DNA of 64,000 nucleotides, from contig CANJKZ010000172.1 of the NCBI GenBank assembly GCA_947471745.1, positions 2,500,501 to 2,564,500 on the forward strand, read 5' to 3'. The notes beneath the pieces were generated by a model. That model had not been told where the DNA came from and did not search any database. It worked only from the letters and a program-made list of their open reading frames with translations. The translations under genes were made by a program, and so were the position numbers. Shown here one piece after another: positions 1 through 11,588 of the stretch (position 1 is its first letter; each line of letters opens with the position of its first letter). Source of the DNA: Closterium sp. Naga37s-1 (taxonomy: Eukaryota; Streptophyta; Zygnematophyceae; Desmidiales; Closteriaceae).

Positions 1-960
1 CCCGGCTGCCGATTGAAGGTAGCCACGTGGCGACCCGTCCGAGCACACGTGCAGTGTGTCACGCGCTCGTAGGCAGGGGTGAACTGGTGAACACCCCCGT
101 CCTGGAGCGCACTACCTGCCACCAAGTTCGTAGAGAACGAGGGGAGGTAGAGACCGGACAGTGTGCCCGACGGGACCGCAGGACAGGGGAGGACAGTGGA
201 GGAGGTCGCAATGACCGGACCCCCAGAGGGGTCAGCAAGGGAGACTGCAACTGGCCGAGCAAGCTGCTCAAGGGCCGTGCGGTCACGAAAGAAACAGCGG
301 GAAGCACCTGAGTCCAGTGTGAAGGTGTGCAGTGCCTCAGTAGACGCAGTACCAGCAGGTGCAGACGCACGAGCACCTGGAGCAGCAGACTCACCAGCAC
401 CTAGAGCAGCAGCCTCACGAGGACCTAGGGCAGCAGACGCACTAGCACCTAGAGCGGCAGCCTCACCAGTACCTAGAGCAGCAGACTGGATACCGGGGTC
501 AGGCGGCACACACAGGTGACAGGCACTCTCAGCACTAGTAGACAAGGCATACATGGCAGTGAGGATAGCATCACAGTCAAGTGTAAAGATATCTACCCTC
601 TGCCTAAGCAGCTCCACCCAGGAGGGGAGCTCAGCGGCGTCGCCAAACTCTATACGCCAAGCGTCGCCCAGACGGGCGAAGCAGTGGGACTCTGTGTGGC
701 CACGGGTCCCGCAAGGCTGACCAGTCCGGACACCTGTGCGAATGACGTACGGGCAGCGAGCAATACTCAGTGACCCTCTACTCTGAGCGTACCACTCACG
801 AAGCTGCTGGGGCGAAAGAGCCTCGCGGGGACTACGCTGCAGCTGCACCTATCCACTACCAGAAGCTCCCGAACGACCCACTCCAGAGCGACTCCCACTA
901 CGGCCACCCCGACAGCCCCAACTAGCGTACCACTCACGAAGCTGCTGGGGCGTGAGGGAC
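1..960 (-). pseudogene. Cop-0 gag zinc knuckle and protease fragment
   Basis: On the minus strand one frame stays open and reads, in order, the EWYAQ motif, a zinc knuckle with wide first spacing (C-X13-C-X4-H-X4-C, ending GHTESHC), a conserved block ending in DAILTAMYAL, a short Ala/Gly/Ser repeat, the protease motif FTLDSGASRCFF and the start of the integrase-proximal region (TGRHVATF). The same order occurs in Cop-B, Cop-C and Cop-D. It is called a pseudogene because the gag N-terminus is deleted and the remainder lies outside the window. No stop was noticed in the protease part. Confidence 0.75.
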
Positions 961-999
961 TCACGTGCACGGCCCTGGAGCTGCATCTGGCCACGCCAG

Positions 1000-2240
1000 G
1001 AGCAGCAGTAGCAGCAGTAGCGGCAGGAACAGCAGTAGCAGCAGGAGCAGCAGCAGTGGGAGCAGTAAGAAGCAGTAGCAGTAGTAGCAGCGGTAGCAGC
1101 GCGGGCAGGGCAATGCTCACCAGTGGTGGGAAGGGCAGGCGCAAGACGGTGGCGACAGCGGGGCCGCTACAACTGCAGGGCGGGGCCGGGCCGCGGCAGG
1201 GAGCTCCGCGGCAGCTGCTGCAGGGCGGGGCCGGGCCGCGACGGCAGCTGCTCCAGGGGCCAGGGGCGGCTGCTGCAGGGGCGGCTGCTCCAGGGGTCAG
1301 GGGCGGCTCTTGCAGTGGCGGCTGCTCCAGGGGCCAGGGGCGGCTGCTGCAGGGGCGGCTGCTCCAGGGTCCAGGGGCGGCTCCTGCAGTGGCGGCTGCT
1401 CCAGGTGGCCAGGGGCGGCTGCTGCAGGGGCGGCTGCTCCAGGGTCCAGGGGCGGCTGTAGGTGCGGCTGCTCCAAGGGCCAGGGGCGGCTGCTGCAGTG
1501 GCGGCTGCTCTAGGGGCCAGGGGCGGCCGTCCCAAGGGCGGGCGCGGGGTAGGGCAGGGTGCCACGGCGAGCAGGTGCGACTCCGCGCGGGTCCCAGTGG
1601 CGACGCGCGAGTCGCGCGGAGGCGTCGCTACGAGGCAGGGGCGACGCGCGCGGGTCCCGCAGCGGCGTCGCGACGAGGCGGGGGTGACGCGCGGGTCCCG
1701 CAGGGTCGTCGCGACGAGGCGGGGGCGACGCGCGGGTCCCGCAGGGTCGTCGCGACGAGGCAGGGACGACGCGCGGGTCCCGCAGGTGGCGTCGCGACAA
1801 GGCAGGGGCGATGGCCGGGGCCCGCAGGGGCGTCGCGACTAGGCAGGGCGACGCGTCGCGGGGTCCAGGGGCCGCGCCTCAGGGTCCAGGGGCGGCTGCG
1901 CGGGTGCAGAGCAGGCCCGCGCGCGGCCTGCAGGGCAGGGCGGCAGGGTGGCGCTTCGAGGGCGCCGGTAGGCAGGCGCTCAAGGGCGCGATTAGGAAGG
2001 CGCTCGAGGGCGCGGGTAGGCAGGCGGACGTCACACGGGGCTGCACGAGGCCGCGAGGGGCTGCGTGTGAGGCTAGTGGGCAGCGCGCAACTAGGAACAG
2101 GGCGCACGACGGCGCGAGGAAGGGCGCTCGACGGCGCTAGTAAGGGCGCTCGACGGCGCGGGTAGGGGCGCACGACGGCGCGAGGTACTATCAGACACGG
2201 TCGCGCAAGGGCGCGGCGGAACGGTGGGCCCTAACCAACG
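1000..2240. repeat. GC-rich tandem-repeat leader of Cop-0
   Basis: This 1.2-kb stretch without a believable gene holds a (GCAGTA/GCAGCA)n tract (1000-1115), then units of roughly 18-36 bp built on CAGGGGCGGCTGCTCCAG (about 1200-1530), then units built on GGGTCCCGCAGGGTCGTCGC (about 1660-1850), then CGCACGACGGCGCGAG-type repeats up to the primer site. Long open frames here on both strands are composition artefacts. Confidence 0.75.
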
Positions 2241-2275
2241 TCGGTCCTAGGTCCTGACCTAGGCGTCGGATACCA

Positions 2276-2413
2276 TGTTAGAATGTAGAACTGAACGAGA
2301 ATGGATGAAACTAGGCAGCAGGGTGATACAAGTAGGAAACCCTAGCAATGTTGTACCCCCTAAGGCTAAACCCACTATAGCCTACACAATATGAACATGC
2401 ATGATGTTTGACA
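2276..2413 (-). repeat. 5' LTR of Cop-0 (138 bp)
   Basis: The sequence is bounded by TGTTAG and TTGACA and is clearly similar to the 126-bp LTR of Cop-B, sharing the block around TACCCCCTAAGGCTAAACC. The primer-site core TGGTAT reads on the minus strand just inside it (2270-2275). It differs from the iMet-type consensus TGGTATCAGAGC after the first six bases. Confidence 0.85.
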
Positions 2414-5400
2414 TCTCCCTGGCTGACCCCTCTGGGGGTCCAGTCCTTGCGCACTCCTCTACGGTTCTGCCGTGTCCGGCGGTCCCGTCTTGCTCGCTGT
2501 CGGGTCTTCACCTCCCCTCGTTCTCTACGAACTTGGTGAGTGGAGCTGACCTTCAGGACGTGTGGGTTGACCAGTTCACTCCTGGAGGTCAGCGGGTGAC
2601 CCACTCTACGTGCACACGGACGGGCCAACACCTGGCCACGTTCACCCGGCAGCCTGGGTCGAGCCTGTACACACTGACTACTGTGTCTCCTCCGGTTGCT
2701 GAGTCTGGTCAGGTCGCTGCGTCGGGTCAGGTGTTTGCTGCAGTGTCCCGGTCTGGTCCTGAGTCTGCCCCATGCTCGTGTCGCCTCCTGTCTCACCAGA
2801 CTCTCCTCTGGCACCACCGCCTTGGTCACCCCTCCCTGCCTCGTCTCCGAGGCATGGCCTCCCGTGTCCTTGTCACTGGTCTTCCCCGATCTCTCCCTCC
2901 CCTTCCCCCGGGGCCTGCCCCTACCTGCGTTCCTTGCGTCGAGGGGCGGCAGCGCGCCGCTCCTCACTCCTCCGAGTTCCCTCCGACGGAGGCTCCCCTG
3001 CACACTCTTCACATGGACGTGTGGGGCCCAGCCCGCGTCCGTGGACAGGGTCACGAGCGCTACTTTCTGCTGGTCGTTGACGACTACTCGCGTTACACCA
3101 CAGTCTTCCCCTTGCGCCGCAAGGGTGAGGTCACTGAGGTGCTGATCGACTGGATCCGCGCTGCCCGTCGTCAGCTCAGCGAGAGTTTCGGCTCAAACCT
3201 TCCTGTTCTGCGTCTGCACTCCGACAGAGGTGGAGAGTTTTCCTCCGACCTTCTACGAGCCTTCTGTCGTGCGGAGGGCATCCGCCAGACGTTCACGCTT
3301 CCGGCCTCTCCGCAGCAAAATGGGATTGCTGAGCGCCGCATTGGCATGGTCATGGACGTCGCTCGTACGTCCATGATCCATGCGGCTGCTCCCCATTTTC
3401 TGTGGCCGTTCGCGGTTCAGTACGCTGCGCATCAGCTCAACCTCCAGCCCCGGGTCTCCATGCCGGAGACCACACCTACTCTGCGGTGGACGGGGAAGGT
3501 TGGCGATGCATCTGCGTTCCATGTCTGGGGATCTCGAGCTTTTGTCCGCGACTTGTCTGCGGACAAGCTGTCCTCACGTGCTGTTCCCTGCGTCTTCCTT
3601 GGCTTCCCCCCTGACGCGCCTGGTTGGCAGTTTTACCACCCCACCTCGCGCCGTTTTCTGTCCTCTCAGGACGTCACGTTTGACGAGTCGGTTCCTTACT
3701 ACAGTCTCTTCCCCTACCGCACTGCCCCCCTCCCCCCCCCGCCGCTCTTCCTCACGCCAGGTCCTCCCCGGGTAGGCCCCCTCCCCCCTCAGGGTCCTGC
3801 CCCCTCAGGTGTGTCCCAGGTAGACGCAGTCGAGCCTGTCGAGGTAGCTGTTGACTCTAGTGCTGCTAAGGGTGCTGAGCCTGCGGGTGCCGGGTCTGGG
3901 GGTGTTGAGCCTGAGCGTGCGGAGCCTGGGGGTGCTGGGTCTGGGGGTGCTGAGCCTGGGGGTGCTGAGCCTGGGGTTGCTGAGTCTGGGGGTGCGGAGC
4001 CTGAGGGTGCTGAGCCTGCGCGTGTGGAGTCTGGAGGTGCTGAGCCTGGTGGTCCCTCGGGTGCTTCGTCCCGGCGGAAGCCACTCTCTCCACAGCAGCT
4101 GCGCGAGTGGTTTGCTCGGCGCTGGAGCCGTGCTGCTGGAGCTGGTGGTGCTACGGGCGCTGGAGGTCCTGCTGCTGCTGGAGCTGGTGGGGGTTCTGGA
4201 GCCACTGGTCCCGGAGGTGCTCGTACTGGAGGTACTGGAGCTTCTGGGCCTGGTGGTGCAGGAGCTGGAGCTGCTGGAGGTGCTGGAGCTGGCGGTGCTG
4301 CTGGAGCAGGTGCTGCTGGAGGTACCGGAGCTGGCGCTACTGGAGCAGCTGGGGCTTCTGGTGGTCCTGCTGGACCTGGAGCTGCTGGAGGTGCTGGAGC
4401 TGGTGGTGCTGCTGGAGCCGGTTCTCCTAGGGGTGCTGGAGTTGGCGCTACTGGAGCTGCTGGAGGTGCTGGTGGAGCTGGTGGTGCTGCTGGAGTTGGA
4501 GCTGACGCTAGGGGTGCTGGTGCTGTCCCTGCTGAATCTGGAGGCGCAACGCGGCCACGGCCGTACTTCGTTCCGCTCCTTGAGCAGGTTCTTGGTCTCC
4601 CGCCTTCTACTGAACCTGCTCCTTCCTTAGAGTGTCCACCGCCTGTCCAGTCGCAGTCACAGTTACAGCCCGCCTCCCCACTGCCTGCTCCTTCTCCTTA
4701 CACTGGTCCGACCGGAGGTCTTGCGGAGCGTCGTGAGCCTGAGTCTCGTCCTGCGTCGCCTGTTCGTGCTGCTCGCACTAGTCGTCGTGGTTCGCGTCAG
4801 CGTCCTCCTCCTGTCCCTGGCACGCACCAGATGGCTCTGCGTCCTTCCACTGCTCCGCAGCGTGTCCCTCTGCCGTCTCCTCCTGCGTCCTCTCTTCCTG
4901 CCCTTGCTGACCCGGAGTTTGACTCCCTTCGTGCTGCTAGTCCTACTGTCACGCGTCTCCTGGCCACTGTTGTCACTGACCCTTCCTTTGAGTCCACTGC
5001 TGCGTCTGCCTTAGTTGCTGAGCTTGTCGACTTTGCTGCTCACTGTCGTCTAGACTACGCCGCTAGTCTTGTTGCTGAGTCTGAGTCTGTCTGACCTCTG
5101 TCCGTCGGGGGTGAGTGTGCTCTTAGCACGGACGTCCTTGAGGACAGGCAGGAGGAGTTCCAGTGTTTTGCTGCTGCTTTACCTCATCTCGTGTCCATGC
5201 TGCTTGCCCCTGAGGGAGACCCGAATGCACCAGACATCCCGACCCCGCGCTCTTACGCAGAGGCGATAGAGGGTCCCTACTTCTCTCAATGGCAGACAGC
5301 CATGGACGCAGAGATGGCTTCCTGGAAGTCCACAGGCACCTACGTCGACGAGGTTCCCCCACGTGGGGCGAACATTGTCGATGGCATGTGGATTTTCAGG

Positions 5401-6828
5401 GTGAAGCGGCCGCCGGGTTCTCCGCCTGTCTTCAAGGCGCGTTACGTGGCTCGAGGCTTCAGTCAGCGGCAGGGAGTTGACTACTTTCAGACCTTCTCTC
5501 CCACTCGTAAGATGACCACTCTTCGGGTACTGCTGCACGTCGCTGCTCAGCGTGACTACGAGCTTCACTCTCTTGACTTCAGCACAGCCTTCCTACAGGG
5601 CAGCCTGCACGAGGAGATCTGGCTGCGCCGCCCACCTGGCTTCACTGGGTCGTTTCCTCCTGGTACCCATTGGAGCCTCCGGCGGCCAGTCTATGGTCTC
5701 CGCCAGGCGCCCCGTGAGTGGCACGACACACTGAGGACTACGCTTGCGGCTCTTCGGTTTGCTCCTTCCACTGCTGACTCGTCGCTGTTTCTCCGCACCG
5801 ACACTACTCTGCCGCCGTTCTACATCCTCGTGTACGTCGACGACTTGGTCTTTGCTACTGCTGACACTGCTGGACTGGCCCACGTGAAGTCGGAGCTGCA
5901 GAAGAGACACACGTGCACAGACCTGGGTGAACTGCGCAGCTATCTTGGCTTGCAGATCACCCGGGACAGAGCATGGCGCACCATTACCTTGACTCAGTCA
6001 CACATGGTGCAGCAGGTCCTTCAGCGCTTCAACTTCACGTACTCCTCGCCTCAGGCCACTCCTCTGTCTACTCGCCGCTCGCTCTCAGCTCTTCCTTTGG
6101 ATGAGTCCGTAGAGCCGAGTGGCCCGTACCCAGAGCTTGTTGGCTGCCTCATGTACCTGATGACCTGCACTCGACCTGACCTGGCATACCCTATTAGCAT
6201 CTTGGCACGCTATGTTGCTCTTGGGAGACACCGACCAGAGCACATGGATGCAGCTAAGAGGGTGTTGCGCTACCTGTGCAGTACGTCGGGCGTGGGGCTC
6301 GTGCTTGGAGGACAGTCTCGAGTTGTCCTCACTGGTCACGCAGACGCTTCTTGGGTTGACGACTTGGCTACGCAGCGGTCGTCACAGGGTTACACCTTCA
6401 ACCTTGGTTTCGGCTCTGTTTCGTGGCGGTCTACCCGCTCGTCTTCTGTTCTCAGCTCCAGTTGTGAGGCTGAGATCTACGCTGGGGCCATGGCTGCACA
6501 GGAGTTACGCTGGCTCACCTACCTGCTGACCGACTTGGGAGAGGCGCCTCGTTCTCCTCCAGTTCTGTACGTCGACAACAAGGCCATGCTTGCCTTGTGT
6601 CAGGAGCACAGACTGGAGCACAGACTGGAGCACAGAACGAAGCACATTGCTCTACGCTACTTCCTTGCTCGAGATTTGCAGCAGCGTGGTCAGCTTCGTC
6701 TTGCTTACGTGGCCACTTGGGCCAACACTGCTGATATCTTTACCAAGGCACTTCAGCCTTGTGATCATCAGCGTTTTTGTACTATGTTAGGTGTTGTGCC
6801 TACCTGGCCCCACTTGCTCACCTCTTGA
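2414..6828 (+). pseudogene. Cop-A polyprotein: protease end, integrase, linker, reverse transcriptase, RNase H
   Basis: Copia-type replication enzymes lie in one reading frame, broken once by TGA at 5092-5094 where Cop-D has a Cys codon (TGT). In order: the protease-proximal block; the integrase zinc domain (HHRLGHPS, CVPC); the catalytic core with Asp at 3016, Asp at 3223 and Glu at 3331, giving the D-35-E spacing of retroviral-type integrases; a Gly/Ala/Glu/Pro linker of about 250 residues (3860-4545); reverse transcriptase with YVDD at 5833-5844; and RNase H with DASW, SSCEAEIYA and VDNKA. The end at HLLTS matches Cop-B and Cop-D. The 5' portion was removed by the Cop-0 insertion, and the ATG at 2401 belongs to the Cop-0 LTR, so it is not a true start. 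Damage is light: one nonsense codon and no frameshift seen. Confidence 0.9.
3860..4545 (+). repeat. In-frame Gly/Ala/Glu/Pro coding repeats of Cop-A
   Basis: The first part repeats a 15-bp unit (GAGCCTGGGGGTGCT) giving AEPGG. The second is built on GCTGGAGGTGCTGGAGCT giving Gly/Ala runs. The repeat lies between integrase and reverse transcriptase. Because units are multiples of three, length change keeps frame. Shadow frames give Leu-rich or Trp/Cys-rich open frames that are not genes. Confidence 0.85.
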
Positions 6829-6991
6829 CTTTGCTTGTACTGTGATCTATATATACTTGCACCTGCATGCTTACCATTGCTAGGTTGAGATCACTGTCTT
6901 GCTTGTTCACCTTGATTTATAACCCTGCATGTGAACTGGCCTAGTGGCCTTGTACTTGTGCTCAGAATGCGTGGTGACGTCGTGATCCACC

Positions 6992-7117
6992 TGTCAGAAT
7001 CAGTGAAGTGGTTGAACTAGGAAAGTTGGGAGTACAAGTATGAAACCCTAGAGATTGTACCCCCTAAGGCTAAACCCACTACAGCCTACAGAACACAAAC
7101 ATATACAATGTTTGACA
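6992..7117 (-). repeat. 3' LTR of Cop-B
   Basis: This 126-bp LTR has TGTCAG and TTGACA ends on the plus strand and is identical to the copy at 14180-14305. The left flank CCACC is one half of the target duplication. Confidence 0.95.
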
Positions 7118-7352
7118 CACCCCCATAGGCAAAGTGGGAGACAACCAGATGGTCACAAGACCAGTCAAAGCAAAGCAAGGTAAAGCACAGCTCAAGGTGG
7201 ATCTCAAGGATACCACACAAATTCCGAGCACAAGCAAGCGGTCACAAGACCAGTTCACATGCAGTTTGATAATCTAACAAGAGGTACAGTGATCACAACC
7301 TAGCAAGTGTAAGCATGCAGGTATATATATAGAGATCACAGTACAAACAGAG

Positions 7353-10300
7353 TCAAGAAGTGAGCAAGTGAGGGACAGTAGGCACAAGGCCTAGAACAGT
7401 ACAGAAACGCTGATGATCACAAGGCTGAAGTGCCTTGGTGAACACATCAGCAGTGTTGGCCCGAGTGGCCACGTAAGCAAGACGAAGCTGACCACGCTGC
7501 TGCAACTCTCGAGCAAGGAAGTAGCGCAGAGCGATGTGCTTCGTTCTGTGCTCCAGTCTGTGCTCCAGTCTGTGCTCCTGACACAAGGCAATGGCGGCCT
7601 TGTTGTCGACGTACAGCACTGGAGGAGAACGAGGCCGCTCTCCCAGGTCGGTCGGCAGGTAGGTGAGCCAGCGTAACTCCTGTGCAGCCATGGCAGTGGC
7701 GTAGATCTCAGCCTCACAACTGGAGTTGAGAACTGAAGACGAGCGTGTAGAACGCCAAGAAACTGAACCAGAGCCAAGACCGAAGGTGTAACCCTGAGAC
7801 GACCGCTGAGTAGCCTGGTCGTCAGCCCAAGAAGCGTCTGAGTGCCCTGTGAGGACAACCCGAGTCCGTCCTCCAAGCACAAGCCCCATGCCCGACGTAC
7901 TGCACAAGTTGCGCAACACCCTCTTAGCGGCATCCATGTGCTCCTTCCGGTGACGGCCAGGAGCGACATAGCGTGCTAGGATGCTAAGAGGGTATGCAAG
8001 GTCAGGTCGAGTGCAGGTCATCAGGTACATGAGGCAGCCCACAAGCTCTGGATACGTGCCACTCGGCTCTACGGACTCATCCGAAGGCAGAGCTGAGAGC
8101 GAGTGACCGGTAGGCAGAGGAGTGGGCTGAGGCGAGGAGTACAAGAAGCGGAAGCGCCGAAGGACCTGCTGCACCATGTGTGACTGAGTCAAGGTGATGG
8201 TGCGCTGTGCTCTATCCCGGGTGATCCGCAAGCCAAGATAGCTTGTCAGTTCACCCAGGTCTGTGCACGTGTGTCTCTTCTGCAGCTCCGACTTCACGTG
8301 GGTGAGTGCCTCAGTGTCAGCAGTAGCAAAGACCAAGTCGTCTACGTAGACGAGAACGTAGAACGGCGGCAGAATGGTGTCGGTGCGTAGAAACAGCGAC
8401 GGGTCAGCAGTAGAAGGAGCAAACCCAAGAGCAGCAAGAGTAGTCCTCAGTGTGTCGTGCCACTCACGGGGTGCCTGGCGGAGACCGTAGACTGGCCGCC
8501 GGAGGCTCCACTGGGTACCAGGAGGGAACGACCCAGTGAAGCCAGGTGGGCGGCGCAGCCAGATCTCCTCGTGCAGGCAGCCCTGTAGGAAAGCAGTGCT
8601 GAAGTCAAGAGAGTGGAGCTCGTAGTCACGCTGAGCGGCGACGTGCAGCAGAACCCGAAGAGTGGTCATCTTCGGGGTCGGGGAGAAGGTCTGGAAGAAG
8701 TCAACTCCCTCTCGCTGACTGAAGCCTCGTGCAACGTAACGCGCCTTGAAGACAGGCGGAGAACCCGGCGGCCGCTTCACCCTGAAAATCCACATGCCAC
8801 TGACGATGTTCGCCCCAGGTGGGGGAACCTCGTCGACGTAGGTGCCTGTGGACTTCCAGGAGGCCATCTTTGCGTCCATGGCTGTCTGCCACTGAGAGGA
8901 GTAGGGACCCTCCATCGCCTCTGCGTAAGAGCGTGGGGTCGGGATGTCTGGTGCATCCGGGTCTCCCTCAGGGGCAATCAGCATGCACACGAAATGAGGC
9001 AAAGCAGCGGCAAAGCACTCAAACTCCTCCTGCCTGTCCTCAAGGACGTCCGTGCCAAGAGCACACTCACCCCCGACGGACGGAGGACAGACAGACTCAG
9101 ACACAGCAACAAGGCTAGCGGCGTAGTCTAGACGACAGGCGGCAGCAAAGTCAACTAACTCAGCGACTAGAGCAGACGCAGCAGAGGACTCAAAGGTAGG
9201 GTCAGTGACAACTGTGGCAAGGAGACGCGTGACAGTAGGACTGGCAGCATGAAGGGAGTCAAACTCCGGGTTAGCAAGAGCAGGAAGAGAGGAAGCTGGG
9301 GGAGACGGCAGAGGGACACGCTGTGGAGCAGTGGAAGGACGCAGAGTCATGTAGTGAGTGCCAGGGACAGGAGGAGGACGCTCGCGCGGAACACGACGAC
9401 GAGCACGGACAGGCGACTCTGAACTAGACTCAGGCGACGCAGGACGAGACTCAGGCGACGCAGGACGAGACTCAGGTGCACGACGCTCCGTAAGACCTCT
9501 AGTCGGCCCAGCGTAAGGAGAAGGACCAGGTAGCGGAGAGGTAGGCTGTAACTGTGACTGCGATTGGACCGGTGGTGGACTCAGTAGGGGAGGAGTAGGA
9601 CCAGTAGAGGGCGGGAGGTCAAGAACCTGCTGAAGGAGCTGAACGTAGTACGGCTGCGGCCGTGCAGCTCCTCCTGAGCCAGCAGAGACAGTACCAGCTC
9701 CCTCAGCTCCTGGGTCCCCAGCTACAACTCCCGCAGCACCACCAGTAGCTCCAGCAGCTCCAGAACCAGCAGCAGCTCCAGCAGCTCCAGCGCCAGCAGC
9801 ACCTCCAGCAGCTCCAGCACCAGCAGCACCTCCAGCAGTACCAGCTCCAGCAGCACCTCCAGCAGCTCCAGCACCAGCAGCACCTCCAGCAGTACCAGCT
9901 CCGGGGTCCTCAGCACCAGAAGCAGCTCCAACTCCAGGGTCCGCAGCACCAGCAGCAGCTCCATTTCCTGGGTCCTCAGCACCAGCAGCAGCTCCAACTC
10001 CAGGGTCCTCAGCACCAGCAGCAGCTCCAGCTCCAGGGTCCTCAGCACCAGCAGCAGCTCCAGCTCCAGGGTCCCAAGCACCAGTAGTGCCACTCCGAAG
10101 ACTGCAGCGACGAGCGTACCACTCTCGGAGCCGCTGGGGAGAGGGGAGCTCCCGCCTAGGCGGGGAACCACGAGCACCAGCTCCAGCAGCACCCCTAGTC
10201 CCAGAAGCACCTCTCCTGAGGCTGCAGTACCGCGAGTACCACTCACACAGCTGCTGTGAAGAGGGAGGGTCTCCAGGCGCCGTACTCTCAGTCACAGCAC

Positions 10301-11588
10301 CCCCAGGCTCAGCACCCTCAGTCGTAGCACTCTCAGGTCCAGCACCCCCAGGCTCAGCACCCCCAGACTCAGCACCCCCAGGCTCAGCACCTCCAGGCTC
10401 ACCACCCCCAGACTCCGCACCCCCAGGCTCCGCACCCCCAGGCTCCGCACCCCCAGGCTCCGCACACTCAGGCTCAGCACCCTCAGGCTCAGCACCCCAA
10501 GCAGGACGAGAGTCGACAGCTACCTCGACAGGCTCAACCGGGTCTACCTGGGACACACCTGAGGGAGCGGCACCCTGAGGGGGGAGGGGGTCTACCACAG
10601 CAGCACCTGGAGCGAGGAAGAGAGGCGGGGGGGGGAGCGGGGCAGTGCGGTAGGGGAAGAGGCGGTAGTAGGGGACGGACTCGTCGAAAGTGACGTCCTG
10701 AGAGGGCAAGACACGGCGCGAGGTGGCGTGGTAAAACTGCCAACCAGACGCGTCCGGGACAAAGCCAAGGAAGACACAAGGAACAGCGCGGGAGGAGAGC
10801 TTGTCCGCGGACGTATCGCGGACAAAAGCTCGAGATCCCCAGACCCAAAAACGTGACGCATCGCCAACCTCTCCCGTCCAACGCAGTGTCGGCGAAGTCT
10901 CCGGAATGGAGACACGGGGCCAGAGGTTGAGCTGATGCGCAGCGTATCGGACCGCAAACGGCCACACAAAGTGGGGGGCAGCCGCATGGATCAAGGAGGT
11001 ACGAGCGACCTCCATGACCAGGCCAATGCGGCGCTCAGCAACCCCATTCTGCTAGGGAGAGGCCGGAAGCGTGAACGGCTGCTCAATGCCCTGCCCCTGA
11101 CAGTAGGCCCTCAAGAGGTCGGAGGAAAACTCCCCACCTCTGTCAGAGTGCAGACGCAGGACAGGAAAGTCAGAGTGGAACCTCTCGCTGAGCTGGAGAC
11201 GGGCAGCGCGGATCCAAGGGATCAAAACATCAGGGACTTCACCCTTGGTGCGCAAGGGGAAGACCGTGGTGTAGGGCGAGTAGTCATCAACAACTATCAA
11301 GAAGTACCTCTCGTGACCCTGTCCACGGACGCGGGCCGGGCCCCACACGTCCATGTGAAGCGTCTGCAGGGGAGCAGTCGTCGGGGGAAGCGGGGAGGAG
11401 TGAGGAGCGGCGCGCTGCCGCCCTCGACACAGGGAAGACAAGGAGGAGCAGGCGAGGGTGGGAGGGGAGGGAGAACCCTGGGAAGACCAGAGACAAGGTA
11501 CCGTTTGTGCATGCCACGAAGGCGCTGCACTGACGGGTGACCAAGGCGGTGGTGCCAGAGGACGGTCTCGTGCGCCAGGAAGCGACAC
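7353..11588 (-). pseudogene. Cop-B integrase core, linker, reverse transcriptase, RNase H
   Basis: This continues the polyprotein in the second frame after the 1-bp deletion near 11421. The integrase core shows HMDVWGP and LHSDRGGEF. An amber codon at 11054-11052 then replaces the Gln of the PQQNG motif just before the catalytic Glu, and the frame continues unbroken to 7353. The linker (about 9720-10500) repeats AEPGG and GAAAGAEDP units. Reverse transcriptase has YVDD near 8348-8337; RNase H has DASW, SSCEAEIYA and VDNKAA. Only two lesions separate this copy from a full-length product. Confidence 0.9.

Larger units (their letters stand above)
1..2413 (-). mobile_element. Cop-0: Ty1/copia element, 5' part only
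   Basis: This is a minus-strand copia element whose 5' LTR lies at the right (2276-2413); it runs off the left window edge. Read on the minus strand the order is LTR, primer site, GC-rich repeat leader, zinc-knuckle part of gag, then protease. The N-terminal gag domain of about 230 residues, present in Cop-B and Cop-D, is missing: the (CAG/TAG)n tract that precedes the gag start in Cop-B lies here almost directly against the zinc-knuckle region. The copy is therefore internally deleted and could only move with help. The 5' LTR ends at 2413 and the next base enters the protease-proximal coding sequence of Cop-A in the opposite orientation, so this copy inserted into Cop-A. TCTCC at 2414-2418 is the predicted target duplication; its partner lies outside the window. 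Confidence 0.85.

Noticed and set aside
3851..4630. Leu/Val/Glu-rich 259-codon frame overlapping Cop-A
   Set aside because: Shadow frame of the Gly/Ala linker repeats. The real frame contains the flanking enzymes.
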